From: Pandoraea pulmonicola
Lineage (GTDB): Bacteria > Pseudomonadota > Gammaproteobacteria > Burkholderiales > Burkholderiaceae
Assembly (NCBI RefSeq): GCF_000815105.2
Contig: NZ_CP010310.2
Coordinates: 1,116,001-1,180,000, forward strand
Direction: 5' to 3'
Length of the DNA: 64,000 nucleotides
Part shown: positions 26,625 to 35,015 of the stretch, piece by piece
Layout of the letters: each line of letters starts with the position of its first letter
Numbering within the stretch: the first letter of the stretch is position 1
Notes under the pieces: model-generated
Database searches by the model: none
Told to the model about the DNA's origin: nothing
Seen by the model: only the letters and a program-made list of their open reading frames with translations
Translations under genes and position numbers: made by a program

Positions 26625-26668
26625 TGCCACGTGGCATGTGAGTGCTCACCTCGCGAATTCAGGTGAGC
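26625..26668. other. Palindrome and hairpin after the transglycosylase gene
   Basis: A perfect 12-bp palindrome TGCCACGTGGCA (26625-26636) directly follows the stop codon. Then GCTCACCT (26644-26651) and AGGTGAGC (26661-26668) form a perfect 8-bp hairpin with a 9-nt loop. There is no T-run, so the hairpin may act as an mRNA 3' stabiliser or weak terminator before the next gene rather than an intrinsic terminator. Confidence 0.45.
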
Positions 26669-26744
26669 GGCCGCGTGACATAACCTTGCAATTTTGAACT
26701 TCAAACCTAGCACGTGCCGGACTCAACCTCAGGAGGAGCGTTTA

Positions 26745-27095
26745 ATGAATTCGGAAAGGGCTTCAATAAATGGTTTCAATGGACAGGTTCAGGCAATTTT
26801 CGCTGCGTCGCAACGCAAACCCATAAACTCCGCGCACAAGGCAATCGTCGCCGCCAAGTCGGTCGCCTCGGCGCCGAGGATAAGAAACGATAGCGAGGGA
26901 AGTGTTGATATGCATGCGAGATGCGCTGCCAGCGTGATTCTAAAACCAAATCGTGGCGGTGAGTATGAGCCGAACCTCGCGGCGCTGGATATGGGGGCAG
27001 TCTACTTTTCGCACATGCGAATGAGCCTGGTGGCTGTGAATATGGCGCATCATGAACGGAAGTCTGGACAGTCGGGGTGTTGCACTTTGCTTTAA
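26745..27095 (+). CDS. Putative T3SS effector with C-terminal CaaX box
   Basis: A 116-residue protein not matched to a known family. It has an excellent ribosome binding site (AGGAGGAG at 26731) 6 nt before the ATG. The N-terminus is Ser/Asn/Gln-rich like type III signals. The last residues are GCCTLL, a CaaX box (CTLL) whose final Leu predicts geranylgeranylation, with an extra Cys beside it as in host Ral GTPases and a basic stretch HHERK just upstream. Bacteria do not prenylate proteins, so the motif makes sense only after delivery into a eukaryotic cell. Function unknown. Confidence 0.7.
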   Translation: MNSERASINGFNGQVQAIFAASQRKPINSAHKAIVAAKSVASAPRIRNDSEGSVDMHARCAASVILKPNRGGEYEPNLAALDMGAVYFSHMRMSLVAVNMAHHERKSGQSGCCTLL

Positions 27096-27138
27096 GTGGA
27101 CCAGACTGGAAGAGTCTAACAAGACCTCTACCATCGGC

Positions 27139-27476
27139 AATGCGCAGTCCGCCATCCGCCATCGATGTCGCCTTCGCCAAAGCTGGAAAATCCAAACCCG
27201 GTGCCATCGACTTCGCCTACAAGGCCGCGCCGTTGAGGATTCTGGCCAATGGTCACGCCGTCCAGGTGAATCAGGAACCCGGCAGCGCTATCACCTGCTC
27301 AGAGCTATGAACTGAAGCAGTTTCACTTACGTCATCCCTTCGAAGCGAAAATCGACGGCAAGCCCTACGTTTTGGTAGCCTGCCTGATGCACCAGTACGC
27401 CGAAGACAAGCTGGCGGTGAATACTTGGCTCATCCTTTTTACGCCCAGCATTTTTTTGCGGGCACGCATCCGGTAG
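27139..27476 (+). pseudogene. Broken alpha-carbonic anhydrase fragment
   Basis: The translation in one frame (IDFAYKAAPLRILANGHAVQV, then NQEPGSAIT) continues, after a shift near 27295-27306, in a second frame with YELKQFHLRHPFEAKIDGK and HQYAEDKLAVNTW. This is the typical core of bacterial alpha-carbonic anhydrases. The expected QFHFH reads QFHLR and the downstream LHLVH reads ACLMH, so two of the three zinc-binding histidines are lost. The signal peptide part and the C-terminal third are absent. A dead remnant of a periplasmic enzyme gene. Confidence 0.75.
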
Positions 27477-27859
27477 TGCCCCCTTGACCCGAATGCCCGA
27501 TTGCCCGGTCATTCGGACACCTCGGTAAGCGCGTGGTACTTCTTTGAAACGGTCGTTGTAGTGACCGTATTTCTTCTACAGACCAGCCACACCATTGTGA
27601 ATGGTAGATCGCCACTTATCTACGTAGTGTGCAGTGGTCAAGGCCGTGGTGTTTGGTTGCCGTTGCCGGAGCCGACGCCACTGGACTCGTAAGCGCCGAC
27701 GATCGAACGCTTAGACCATTCGTCGTACTTGCCCATGCCCCCCAAAGGTTGGATGGATGACCAACTTTTTGGGGGTAGTTCATTCTGCGTCAGGGTCGTC
27801 AAGCGTAGACCTTTTCGCCACACCGTTCAAACCGGAAACGAGTTACTAGCTGGACGACA
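27477..27859. other. Intergenic stretch, no gene recognised
   Basis: About 380 nt after the carbonic anhydrase remnant. Short ORFs exist on both strands, but none has a plausible start signal or family resemblance. The mixture of unrelated fragments suggests decayed insertion material. Confidence 0.4.
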
Positions 27860-28417
27860 TTAGGTCTTGAGCTTTCTGGCGCTTTCTTCAATTGATGAAA
27901 AATTCTTGTATAAATCGTCTTTTATTTTCAATTGGTAAGAAATTTTCTCTTCTTCGATTTTGAATCTACATTCATCGTGGGATAGTTTTTTTGTAAATTC
28001 GTCAAGTTTTTTTATTTCATTCGTGATCTTTGACATGGCGTCGGCAGCAGAAACTTTATCTCCGGGAAGCCCGAGATACCTGGCCGCTTCCTTGCGTTCT
28101 GACTTGTATCGGTCCTTGGAAATAAAATTCTTTATGATGTTATCCCCATACCCAAACTTTAAAGTTCCGTTTTTTAGTCTTGCGATGGAATTTTTTCCGT
28201 TATTTTGAGATATCTCAACAAGGGAAGATAGGAGCGATTTTCCTCGCTCCTTGGCGTCATGTGCTTCGGCGATGTCTTCGTAGACTTTGGATAATGCATT
28301 TCTCACGAATTTTAGATCGGATTGCAGCGTGCTGCGATCTTGTTCTAATGAAGGTGTTTTTTTGTGGGGATTTTCTGTGGCTTTGGAATGATTGGAACTG
28401 ATTGAACCTATCGACAT
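27860..28417 (-). CDS. AT-rich putative secreted protein / effector candidate
   Basis: A 185-residue protein of clearly lower GC than its surroundings, rich in Lys, Ser, Asn and Ile. The first 30 residues (MSIGSISSNHSKATENPHKK) are Ser/Asn/Thr-rich and lack hydrophobic residues, as in type III secretion signals. The rest is predicted helical, with coiled-coil-like stretches near 30-75 and 125-180. There is no membrane segment or recognised domain. AT-richness beside T3SS genes suggests horizontal gain. Effector status is inference. Confidence 0.6.
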   Translation of the reverse strand: MSIGSISSNHSKATENPHKKTPSLEQDRSTLQSDLKFVRNALSKVYEDIAEAHDAKERGKSLLSSLVEISQNNGKNSIARLKNGTLKFGYGDNIIKNFISKDRYKSERKEAARYLGLPGDKVSAADAMSKITNEIKKLDEFTKKLSHDECRFKIEEEKISYQLKIKDDLYKNFSSIEESARKLKT

Positions 28418-28836
28418 CTACTTTCCTGATTTTAAAACGTCATGGGGATGCGGCGATCTTTATCGACGCTATCGGGATACGGTGCTTGATGCATGGTTGT
28501 CCATACGTGTATCGCGTCAGCTTCGCTTCACCTTAACATCCGAGCTCGTGCTGAATGATAAAGGTGTTCTATCTTTCGAATTTTCATATTTCGACCACTT
28601 GTAGAGCTCTTCAATCAAACCGGGTCTTGTGCCATGCGTTGATTTCGGAGAGAGCGGAATTAGGGCGCCGTGAACGGGCAGTCAGATAAGGTGAGGAATA
28701 CAGTGGAAAACCAGATTATTCCGATATACACAGGGCCCGAGAGGCGGAATAATTGAGTCTGCTGCGCTCACGGCCCGTAGCCCAACTGCAGGAATGGAGC
28801 GCTGTCAGTGCGTAGTGAAAAATGCAGGATTCTTCT
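28418..28836. other. Intergenic stretch upstream of the tRNA cluster
   Basis: About 420 nt. A 70-codon ORF (28392-28604, plus strand) begins inside the divergent gene, has no clear ribosome binding site and resembles nothing known. The remainder should contain the promoter of the tRNA cluster; no convincing hexamers were assigned. Confidence 0.4.
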
Positions 28837-28910
28837 GCGGGTGTAGCTCAATGGTAGAGCAGAAGCCTTCCAAGCTTATGACGAGGGTTCGATTCCCTTC
28901 ACCCGCTCCA
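28837..28910 (+). tRNA. tRNA-Gly(UCC)
   Basis: Complete cloverleaf of 74 nt including an encoded CCA. Acceptor GCGGGTG pairs with CACCCGC, the D-arm is TAGCTCAATGGTAGAGCA, the anticodon loop CTTCCAA gives anticodon UCC, and the T-arm is GAGGGTTCGATTCCCTT. It is a normal-looking gene and the first of four clustered tRNAs. Confidence 0.93.
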
Positions 28911-28914
28911 ATAT

Positions 28915-29002
28915 GGAAGTGTGGTCGAGCGGTTTAAGGCACCGGTCATGAAAGCCGGCGCTGGGCGACTCTCAGAGAGTTGGAATCTCACCACTTTCTC
29001 CA
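28915..29002 (+). tRNA. Degenerate tRNA-Ser(UGA)-like gene
   Basis: An 88-nt class II tRNA shape with a long variable arm and encoded CCA. The anticodon stem CCGGT/GCCGG encloses loop CATGAAA, giving anticodon UGA, but position 33 is A where U is nearly universal. The T-loop reads TTGGAAT, so the conserved C56 is G, and the T-stem has one mismatch. The discriminator base is U, where serine tRNAs normally carry G. Either a decayed tRNA or an unusual variant; function is doubtful. Confidence 0.7.
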
Positions 29003-29006
29003 GTAC

Positions 29007-29080
29007 GGGACGTTAGCTCAGTTGGATAGAGCAACAGCCTTCTAAGCTGTCGGTCGCTGGTTCGACTCCAGCACGTCCCG
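29007..29080 (+). tRNA. tRNA-Arg(UCU)
   Basis: Cloverleaf of 74 nt: acceptor GGGACGT/ACGTCCC, D-arm TAGCTCAGTTGGATAGAGCA, anticodon stem ACAGC/GCTGT with loop CTTCTAA (anticodon UCU), T-arm GCTGGTTCGACTCCAGC, discriminator G. CCA is not encoded (CTC follows). It reads rare AGA codons. Confidence 0.9.
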
Positions 29081-29087
29081 CTCCCAA

Positions 29088-29166
29088 GGGCCTCTAGCTC
29101 ATGCCTGGTTAGAGCAGCGAACTCATAATTCGTTGGTGCCGCGTTCGACTCGCGGGAGGCCCACCA
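29088..29166 (+). tRNA. tRNA with CAU anticodon (Met or Ile2)
   Basis: A 79-nt tRNA with encoded CCA: acceptor GGGCCTC/GAGGCCC, discriminator A, anticodon loop CTCATAA (CAU), T-arm CCGCGTTCGACTCGCGG. The D-loop is longer than usual (CTCATGCCTGGTTAGAG). CAU could be elongator Met or, if the wobble C is modified by TilS, Ile2; the GGGCC-type acceptor resembles betaproteobacterial Ile2 genes, but this cannot be settled by eye. Confidence 0.85.
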
Positions 29167-29221
29167 GTTTTTTCATTCCAGGCCACTCGTCGCGTGAGCC
29201 GGACTTTCAACGGAAACAGGA

Positions 29222-29629
29222 ATGCGAGGAAAGCGAATATTTGCTTGCGTTGCATGCGCTTCGACTATTGCCCACGCAGGCCCACATATCGACCGAGCGA
29301 TATGCGGCGGCGGAGGCGCGATCGTGGCGACTTGGCAGTGCAGCGATTTGGATGGCGAAGCGTTCTGCACACTGTGGGGCGTTGATGTTGCGCGTGTGGG
29401 ACGCTGGGGGAAGCAGAGTGTATTCGTGATCGATGGGCCGAAAAGCGTCGAGCGCGTAGGATTCGAGGATGCCTGCCGGGGCGGTCGTTGTTCACGTCCT
29501 GAATATTCGGTTTGCTCGATTCCTGTGTCGGAGGTAATAGACGAGGCTCTGCTCAAGGCGCGACCGGTCGGAAATCACCCGCATGGCAGTCAAGATCGTT
29601 CCATCGAGGCGTGCGGCAACACTAGCTGA
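29222..29629 (+). CDS. Putative small exported cysteine-containing protein
   Basis: A 135-residue ORF just after the tRNA cluster. The first 19 residues (MRGKRIFACVACASTIAHA) form a plausible signal peptide, and an AACAGGA lies before the ATG. The mature part contains seven cysteines at spacings that could form disulfides (AICGGGG, WQCSDLDGEAFCTLWG, DACRGGRCSRPEYSVCS). Not recognised as a known family. Coding status is uncertain since it is short and isolated. Confidence 0.45.
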   Translation: MRGKRIFACVACASTIAHAGPHIDRAICGGGGAIVATWQCSDLDGEAFCTLWGVDVARVGRWGKQSVFVIDGPKSVERVGFEDACRGGRCSRPEYSVCSIPVSEVIDEALLKARPVGNHPHGSQDRSIEACGNTS

Positions 29630-29796
29630 CGCCGCGACTGCTTCGCGCCCGGCTTGTTGGCTCGAGGCTTCGCTTGGCCGTAAGCTTCAACACTTCCATG
29701 TCGATCATTGTCCTGGCCAGCGGATTCTTCAGTCGCGTGTTGACTGGACGCCGACTGGCCTTGTTTGTCGGAGCAAGGCCAGTCATATTTGTCGCT

Positions 29797-30570
29797 TTAA
29801 ACGGTCTCAACGTTTTCCGAAATTATGCGTTTGCGAGTCCGAGTCTTGCCTTCCAGGAGATCAAATTCGCAAACCATGCCTTGATCGCAGGTCAGCGTTT
29901 TGTCTTTGCCGGGGCGAACATGATAGGTCGTAGGCTGTTCGCACTCGATGCCAGGCCCCTTGCAGGTTCGGTATGATTCAACGGCAATAATCGTATTGCC
30001 ATTGTTTTCCACGACATAGCCTTTCCCTTCTTTCTTGACGCTCGTCGCATACCGTTCCTCTGCTGGACGAACGATTACCATTGCCCCGAAACCGGTGAGC
30101 ACGTTCAGCCCGGCCGATAGCGAGTCCTCATACTTCTTGATTTCATCGTTATTCAAGACAAAGTCGTCCTTCGCCTTGGGGACCACGGGGACAAAGCGGA
30201 CGCGATAGTAGCGTTCGGAATCCCGATTTCCGCGATACAGCAATCGTACGGCCTGCATGCCATTCGCTGGAACGATCAGTCTCGCCGGGCTCGCAACCAG
30301 GCCCTGGCCATCGGGCTTGCTCAGCAAGGCTGGATCGATGGGAACTTCGACCTGAGTTCCGTCGCCTTTGATTTGTATCTCGACCACTTCCACGCGCACA
30401 AAGGCCGTCGCATCGCCGGTGTTACGGATTTGCTTGAGGACCGAGGAGTTGCCTCCTCCCAGGTAGTCGAACATCGTCCCGATGTTGATAGCGGGGGCGG
30501 CCGCATTCGCGCAGACGGGCATTCCGAGAAGTAGTCCAACCAAAGTGGAAATAAGTAGGCGTGTTTTCAT
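29797..30570 (-). CDS. Fimbrial periplasmic chaperone (CS1/CFA/I type)
   Basis: A 257-residue chaperone with a signal peptide (about 1-24), two Ig-like domains and the chaperone pattern ARLIVPANGMQAVRLLYRG, as in CfaA/CooB. It binds pilin subunits and passes them to the usher. It is the last gene of the leftward operon, 131 nt after the tip gene, whereas CFA/I-type operons usually start with the chaperone. Three Cys lie near the C-terminus (TCKGPGIECEQ, TCDQGMVCEF). Confidence 0.9.
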   Translation of the reverse strand: MKTRLLISTLVGLLLGMPVCANAAAPAINIGTMFDYLGGGNSSVLKQIRNTGDATAFVRVEVVEIQIKGDGTQVEVPIDPALLSKPDGQGLVASPARLIVPANGMQAVRLLYRGNRDSERYYRVRFVPVVPKAKDDFVLNNDEIKKYEDSLSAGLNVLTGFGAMVIVRPAEERYATSVKKEGKGYVVENNGNTIIAVESYRTCKGPGIECEQPTTYHVRPGKDKTLTCDQGMVCEFDLLEGKTRTRKRIISENVETV

Positions 30571-30701
30571 TGACAGTTGCTCCTTCGATCAGTGGCAAAT
30601 TCATTGCCCAGAGTGAATGTGTTGGCGTCATCAGGACCAGTGAATAACGCGTAGGTACTGGTGGGGGCTATAGAGTCAGTATGGATTCGAGCGACGATGA
30701 A

Positions 30702-31967
30702 TCACTCCGTGAGCGCGTCAAATATGACCGATATGCGCTCTCCGTATCTTGTTTCCATATTTCTCCCCATCTCGGCAAGTCCGCCGTTGTCGATGCCTAT
30801 ATCCAGAAGTCCCTGCGCATTATTCAGATACCTGTCGACCATAATCTTGACGGGTGTGTGTGCTGTGAGAGGGATTCGTGAGAAGGGGAGGCTCGACTCC
30901 GTGGTTGCTCCAATGATCGTCAACCGCAAATCGAGCGGCACTTCAGACGACTTTTCGTTGCGAAGCACGCATCGCCCATCCTGGGCGGGCTGTGTGCCGC
31001 AGCGTATGCTTACCTGCAATGGGGAGCCACTGGACAAACCGAAGTCGACGTGGTGATCGATTCGGCCTCTTGGCTTGCCCCCGTTAAACCATTGATGCCA
31101 GCCCTGTGGGGGCGCGAGATCGACAACGATGAGACTGTTTTGATTGGAGAGGTGAAATGGGTGATTAACGACAAGAACGAATTCCAAATCGACCGACTGG
31201 CGGCTCACGCGAGCCTGGTCTCCGAAATCGAAGTCCTGCCCGGGCCCGACAAAAAAAGTATGCGAGCCTCGATAGATGCCACTGGGCAAATCAACCGGAT
31301 TAGGCGGCACCAGCTCGTAACTCAAGGCAAGCGATCCGCCTGGAATTGAAATTTCACCAGCGGCAACGTCGCGCAGCGGAGTTCCGGCGCACCCGCCATC
31401 GGAAGGCGTTGCCCAGGCAAAAGTCATTGCATTGGGCGACGTTGGTCTGGGCGCCGGGATGGCTGCGCAACGCCCTGAAGGCGCATGCATGCCGCTGCCG
31501 AAAATTCCCGCCATGTCGGTCTTGCCGGGGGCAACGTATTGGCCAGCGATTCCTGTCACCCGGAACGTTGCATATGCCACTCGGTTGCTCTTCTCTTCGC
31601 GAAGAAGGATCCGCGTCTGAGCATTGGGCCACCGAACGAAGAATGCCTCGCGAGATGTCGCACCGGCAGCCACCGGACCATATTCGACTGGACCGATGGG
31701 TAAATCGATGGTGTTCATGCCCTGGCACGACCATGCACCACTCCGGCATAGTTTGCTCGCCGGGGTAACGTTCACGAATCCGTTACCCTTGACTGCTCGA
31801 GTGGACGGTCTGTACTCCGCCGAGATGGTTACGTCAGCGGCGTTGGCAAACTGCGAATAACCACTAACGCCGGTGACCAGGGCAACGGTCGCTAAAAAAC
31901 CTTGAATTGTTTTGCGAAGGTGAGACGTTCGATGCCATGCGAGATTCGATCGGTTAGCCATTGTCAT
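30702..31967 (-). CDS. Fimbrial tip adhesin (CfaE/CooD-like)
   Basis: A 421-residue secreted protein with a signal peptide ending near SQFANAA. It occupies the tip-adhesin place directly after the usher. It contains paired Cys residues (LCRSGAWSCQGMN; RCAAIPAPRP ... DGGCAGTPL) and a C-terminal pilin-like domain (about 290-421) that would dock on the major pilin. The ATG at 31967 overlaps the usher end by 14 nt; an upstream ATG at 32021 is possible. Adhesin role is inferred from size and gene order. Confidence 0.8.
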   Translation of the reverse strand: MTMANRSNLAWHRTSHLRKTIQGFLATVALVTGVSGYSQFANAADVTISAEYRPSTRAVKGNGFVNVTPASKLCRSGAWSCQGMNTIDLPIGPVEYGPVAAGATSREAFFVRWPNAQTRILLREEKSNRVAYATFRVTGIAGQYVAPGKTDMAGIFGSGMHAPSGRCAAIPAPRPTSPNAMTFAWATPSDGGCAGTPLRDVAAGEISIPGGSLALSYELVPPNPVDLPSGIYRGSHTFFVGPGQDFDFGDQARVSRQSVDLEFVLVVNHPFHLSNQNSLIVVDLAPPQGWHQWFNGGKPRGRIDHHVDFGLSSGSPLQVSIRCGTQPAQDGRCVLRNEKSSEVPLDLRLTIIGATTESSLPFSRIPLTAHTPVKIMVDRYLNNAQGLLDIGIDNGGLAEMGRNMETRYGERISVIFDALTE

Positions 31968-34446
31968 GACCCTCTGACGTTGTTGCACTGAGCGATTCCG
32001 CGCACACCAGATCACCGACAATTAGCGAGTCTCCCTCGCGGAGATAGGCATTCGTGTCCAGTGCCAGTTCACACAGTCGTGCACCACCTCGCTCCACGGT
32101 AATGTGCGGCGTACGCTCGCTTGCCTCGATGGCGAAGAATCCGTCGGCTTCCGTGACGGCGCGTCCCACGTCGGAAGCCACTCGCACGGCACGCACGGGC
32201 GCCCTGTCGTGCGTGACGAGGCGACCCATGACCGTGACGGTTTTCATGACTCGGACCTTCTGGTACGCCACGCCTCCCTTGTTGACGTGATAGCTGCTTG
32301 TTGTCGGTTGCAGTGAAGCGGCAGGGGCCGAGGTTTGGTCAAAGTAATATTGGATACTGCCTTTTTCGAAAGCACTGACTGGGAAGATATTTCGTCCCCG
32401 CGTCATGTCGATGACCGTACCATTCATATTTCGCGCATGCAGTTTGATGTCGCGGCTCTCCGTTTCGACGTCGACAATCATTGCGGCCTGACTGGTGGCC
32501 AGATTGGATAATCCCGACACGCCGATGGCATCGGGACTGGCGACCACGGTGCTGGATATATTGATCCCCCCACCGGCTTCTCCCCCGTTGGACGAGCGCG
32601 AGGCATACGCGTCACCGCGTACGAATTCATGTTGAAATTGTGTTGTGCCGCCTAGCCCAAAACCCAGCCTGTCGATAGAGGCATTGGCGCCAACGGATGT
32701 GAAGAACCCGCCGTCCAATTCCCGTCGCACACCCATCGATGCGAATTGATTGCGTCCCTCTCCCCCGTCGCTGACGCCCAGGCTGGCGTTGTAGTTGTTG
32801 CGATCCTTGCTTAAATAGATGCTGAGCCCCAGCTCCGCCCCTCGATTGCGGGAGGGAGCGGAAGAACTGTTTGGACGATCGAACAGGGAAACTCGCCATG
32901 TGCAATCAACACCGAATACGGCATGTCGATGCGACAACGACAGTTCACCGCCGAATCCCCGGCTTCTTCCCCGACTGAATGTGGCTCGTGATGTCAGGCT
33001 GGAAGTTGGGGACAGGCGATGGCTCCACGTAAGTGCCGTGTCGTGTACGGTTCCCGGCTGCGAACGGTTGCGTTTGCTGGCGTGCTGCCAGCTTCGGTTG
33101 TGGCTCAGGCTGAGGCTGCCGCTGCGATATGGAAAAAGGAGTTGTATATCGCCCCCCATACCATGTTTGCTCGAACGAAAAACGTTACCGTAGCAGCGGG
33201 CGAGTTCGGAAATCTGCCAGTCGATCGAAATGCCGAACACATTGGCGCCGCCCCCGCGCTGCGCGGTCGCTCCCAGCACTACACGTGGAGTCGCCAAATA
33301 GTTGACCGCGGCGCCGGCCGAAAGCGCATGCGAAGCCGTGTCGCGTACAATATCGCGCTCCTGTCCCGCGAACAGTGCATAACGCCATGGTTGCGTGGGA
33401 TCCCGCCAGTTATTCGGCTTGTAAATAAGTTCCTGCTGTGAGGAGACGACCTTTCCGTCCTCCACAATGCGAACCTCGACCTCGTAGATTCCTCCGGGCA
33501 GTGAATACGTGTCTACCACCTGCAGTCCGGGTTGAACTGGTTGGGCAAAAATCAATACGCGATCGCGCAGAATTTCGACCACGGAAGGGCGATTTGCAGT
33601 GACGTACACCGGATAGAGGCTGGGTCGCTGACCGTCGATGACGAGCGTATCGGATGTGCCGTACAAAACGCCAAGTGTGGTTGCCGCCAATCCGCCGGGG
33701 GTGCGGGGAGTGCGCACACCGGAGGCAAGGTCGGGAACAAAGACACCTGCGCGGAAAAATTGGCCTTCGAATTCCCGCTGCACGTACAGGCTTGGGATCG
33801 CATACGCTTGCTGATCCGAGTGTTTGCCGCCACTTAATCCCGTCAGCAAGCTTCCCGAAAATCCCCACTGGCCGATACTGCCTAACGCATCGACGGAGTA
33901 GCGGCCGGTGACGCCTTGCCCATTGCCGCCGACGGCATTCAGGAAGTTGTTCACGATCAGGCCGTTGCTATTACCTTGCGGGCGAGCATGATACTTCTGC
34001 TTAGCTCCATTTTGTTCCGCTTGGCTGGTCACGATGGACAGTACCGAATCCTGTAGGTTGTAGTGGATGGCAAGCAGATCGCTGCAATTTTCCTCGCATG
34101 CTCCCAACGTTCGTGGACCTTTTAACAACTGCATGATCTTCTCTCGGTCGGCGTCGCCTGACGTTGCCCCATGCTCCTGGCGCTCCAACTCAATTAGATG
34201 AACCTCTCCCTCCCGGCTCAGAGTAATCGTTGCGCTCCCAGCCGGGCGGCCGTTGTAATCGACGCTGACCATCAAAGGAACGTCAAAAAAGTGCTCCGCG
34301 AAATCAGTCGGGAGATTCTCCGCTTGGGTCAACAACTCCGTGCCGCGTTGCTTCGCGTCGATGTTTGCGCAAGCTTCGAATTGGAGAGCCAATCCCAGGG
34401 CGACACAAGCTGCCCTACAGAAAGCTGCGCGATTCACTTTTGCCAC
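31954..34446 (-). CDS. Outer-membrane usher (CS1/CFA/I type)
   Basis: An 830-residue usher of the alternate chaperone-usher (alpha) clade, similar in size to CfaC/CooC. After a signal peptide there is an N-terminal subunit-binding domain, then a beta-barrel region full of alternating aromatic residues, and a C-terminal domain containing VMGRLVTHDRAPVRAV. It forms the pilus export pore. It sits downstream of the pilin genes and overlaps the tip gene start. Confidence 0.92.
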   Translation of the reverse strand: MAKVNRAAFCRAACVALGLALQFEACANIDAKQRGTELLTQAENLPTDFAEHFFDVPLMVSVDYNGRPAGSATITLSREGEVHLIELERQEHGATSGDADREKIMQLLKGPRTLGACEENCSDLLAIHYNLQDSVLSIVTSQAEQNGAKQKYHARPQGNSNGLIVNNFLNAVGGNGQGVTGRYSVDALGSIGQWGFSGSLLTGLSGGKHSDQQAYAIPSLYVQREFEGQFFRAGVFVPDLASGVRTPRTPGGLAATTLGVLYGTSDTLVIDGQRPSLYPVYVTANRPSVVEILRDRVLIFAQPVQPGLQVVDTYSLPGGIYEVEVRIVEDGKVVSSQQELIYKPNNWRDPTQPWRYALFAGQERDIVRDTASHALSAGAAVNYLATPRVVLGATAQRGGGANVFGISIDWQISELARCYGNVFRSSKHGMGGDIQLLFPYRSGSLSLSHNRSWQHASKRNRSQPGTVHDTALTWSHRLSPTSSLTSRATFSRGRSRGFGGELSLSHRHAVFGVDCTWRVSLFDRPNSSSAPSRNRGAELGLSIYLSKDRNNYNASLGVSDGGEGRNQFASMGVRRELDGGFFTSVGANASIDRLGFGLGGTTQFQHEFVRGDAYASRSSNGGEAGGGINISSTVVASPDAIGVSGLSNLATSQAAMIVDVETESRDIKLHARNMNGTVIDMTRGRNIFPVSAFEKGSIQYYFDQTSAPAASLQPTTSSYHVNKGGVAYQKVRVMKTVTVMGRLVTHDRAPVRAVRVASDVGRAVTEADGFFAIEASERTPHITVERGGARLCELALDTNAYLREGDSLIVGDLVCAESLSATTSEGHDNG

Positions 34447-34517
34447 TCAATCAAATATCTCAAGCGAAACGACTCTCACATCACCGCCCGCAGCGGGGAT
34501 GCGGGACTTGCCGCGGG

Positions 34518-35015
34518 TCAATTCGGTGCAAGCTGGACTGAGCAGTTCTCCGGCCTGATGACGCCGTTGATCCTCTTTCCGTCGCCGGCACAGGCGGCTA
34601 CGACGCTGTGTACTTCGGGCGTAATGGCAGGCGAAAACACAGCAAGGGTGCTGCTGAGCGGAGAGCCCCGACTACGACCTTCATCGATGAGTTTTTCGCG
34701 CGCTGCCAGCCGCTGTTCGAGCGCGATGCTCTCCACGTCCGACGCACAACGCTTCGGGGCGTCGGTGCAAACAAGTCGACCTGCGGTGGCCGCATTTGAA
34801 GCGCGCCCCGCAGATGTACCCTTCGCGCCATGCTTCTGGCGCGAAGGATGCTCCAGCGGAGCCGCCTGAACAAAGGGGAAGATATTCCCAGGTCCGGCTG
34901 CCCGATTGCTGGCAGACTCGATCGCAGTGTACGAACCTGCTTTCGCTCCCGAGCTCTGCCGTCTACAGCTTGGGCTCGAACGTGATGGTGAGAGCCCCTC
35001 GATACTCGCCTGCGC
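34518..35015 (-). other. Open reading frame without clear start, between pilins and usher
   Basis: A leftward frame is open from 35015 to a stop at 34518, ending with ACAGDGKRINGVIRPENCS plus VQLAPN. Codon choice and composition look partly coding, including a Glu/Arg-rich helix (VESIALEQRLAAREKLIDEG). The only usual start is a GTG at 34736, giving 72 residues. It may be a small gene, a gene that has lost its start, or chance. It fills a 516-nt gap in the fimbrial operon that otherwise has no gene. Confidence 0.3.

Noticed and set aside
28392..28604. 70-codon plus-strand ORF beside the AT-rich gene
   Set aside because: It overlaps the divergent gene start, has no ribosome binding site and no resemblance to known proteins.
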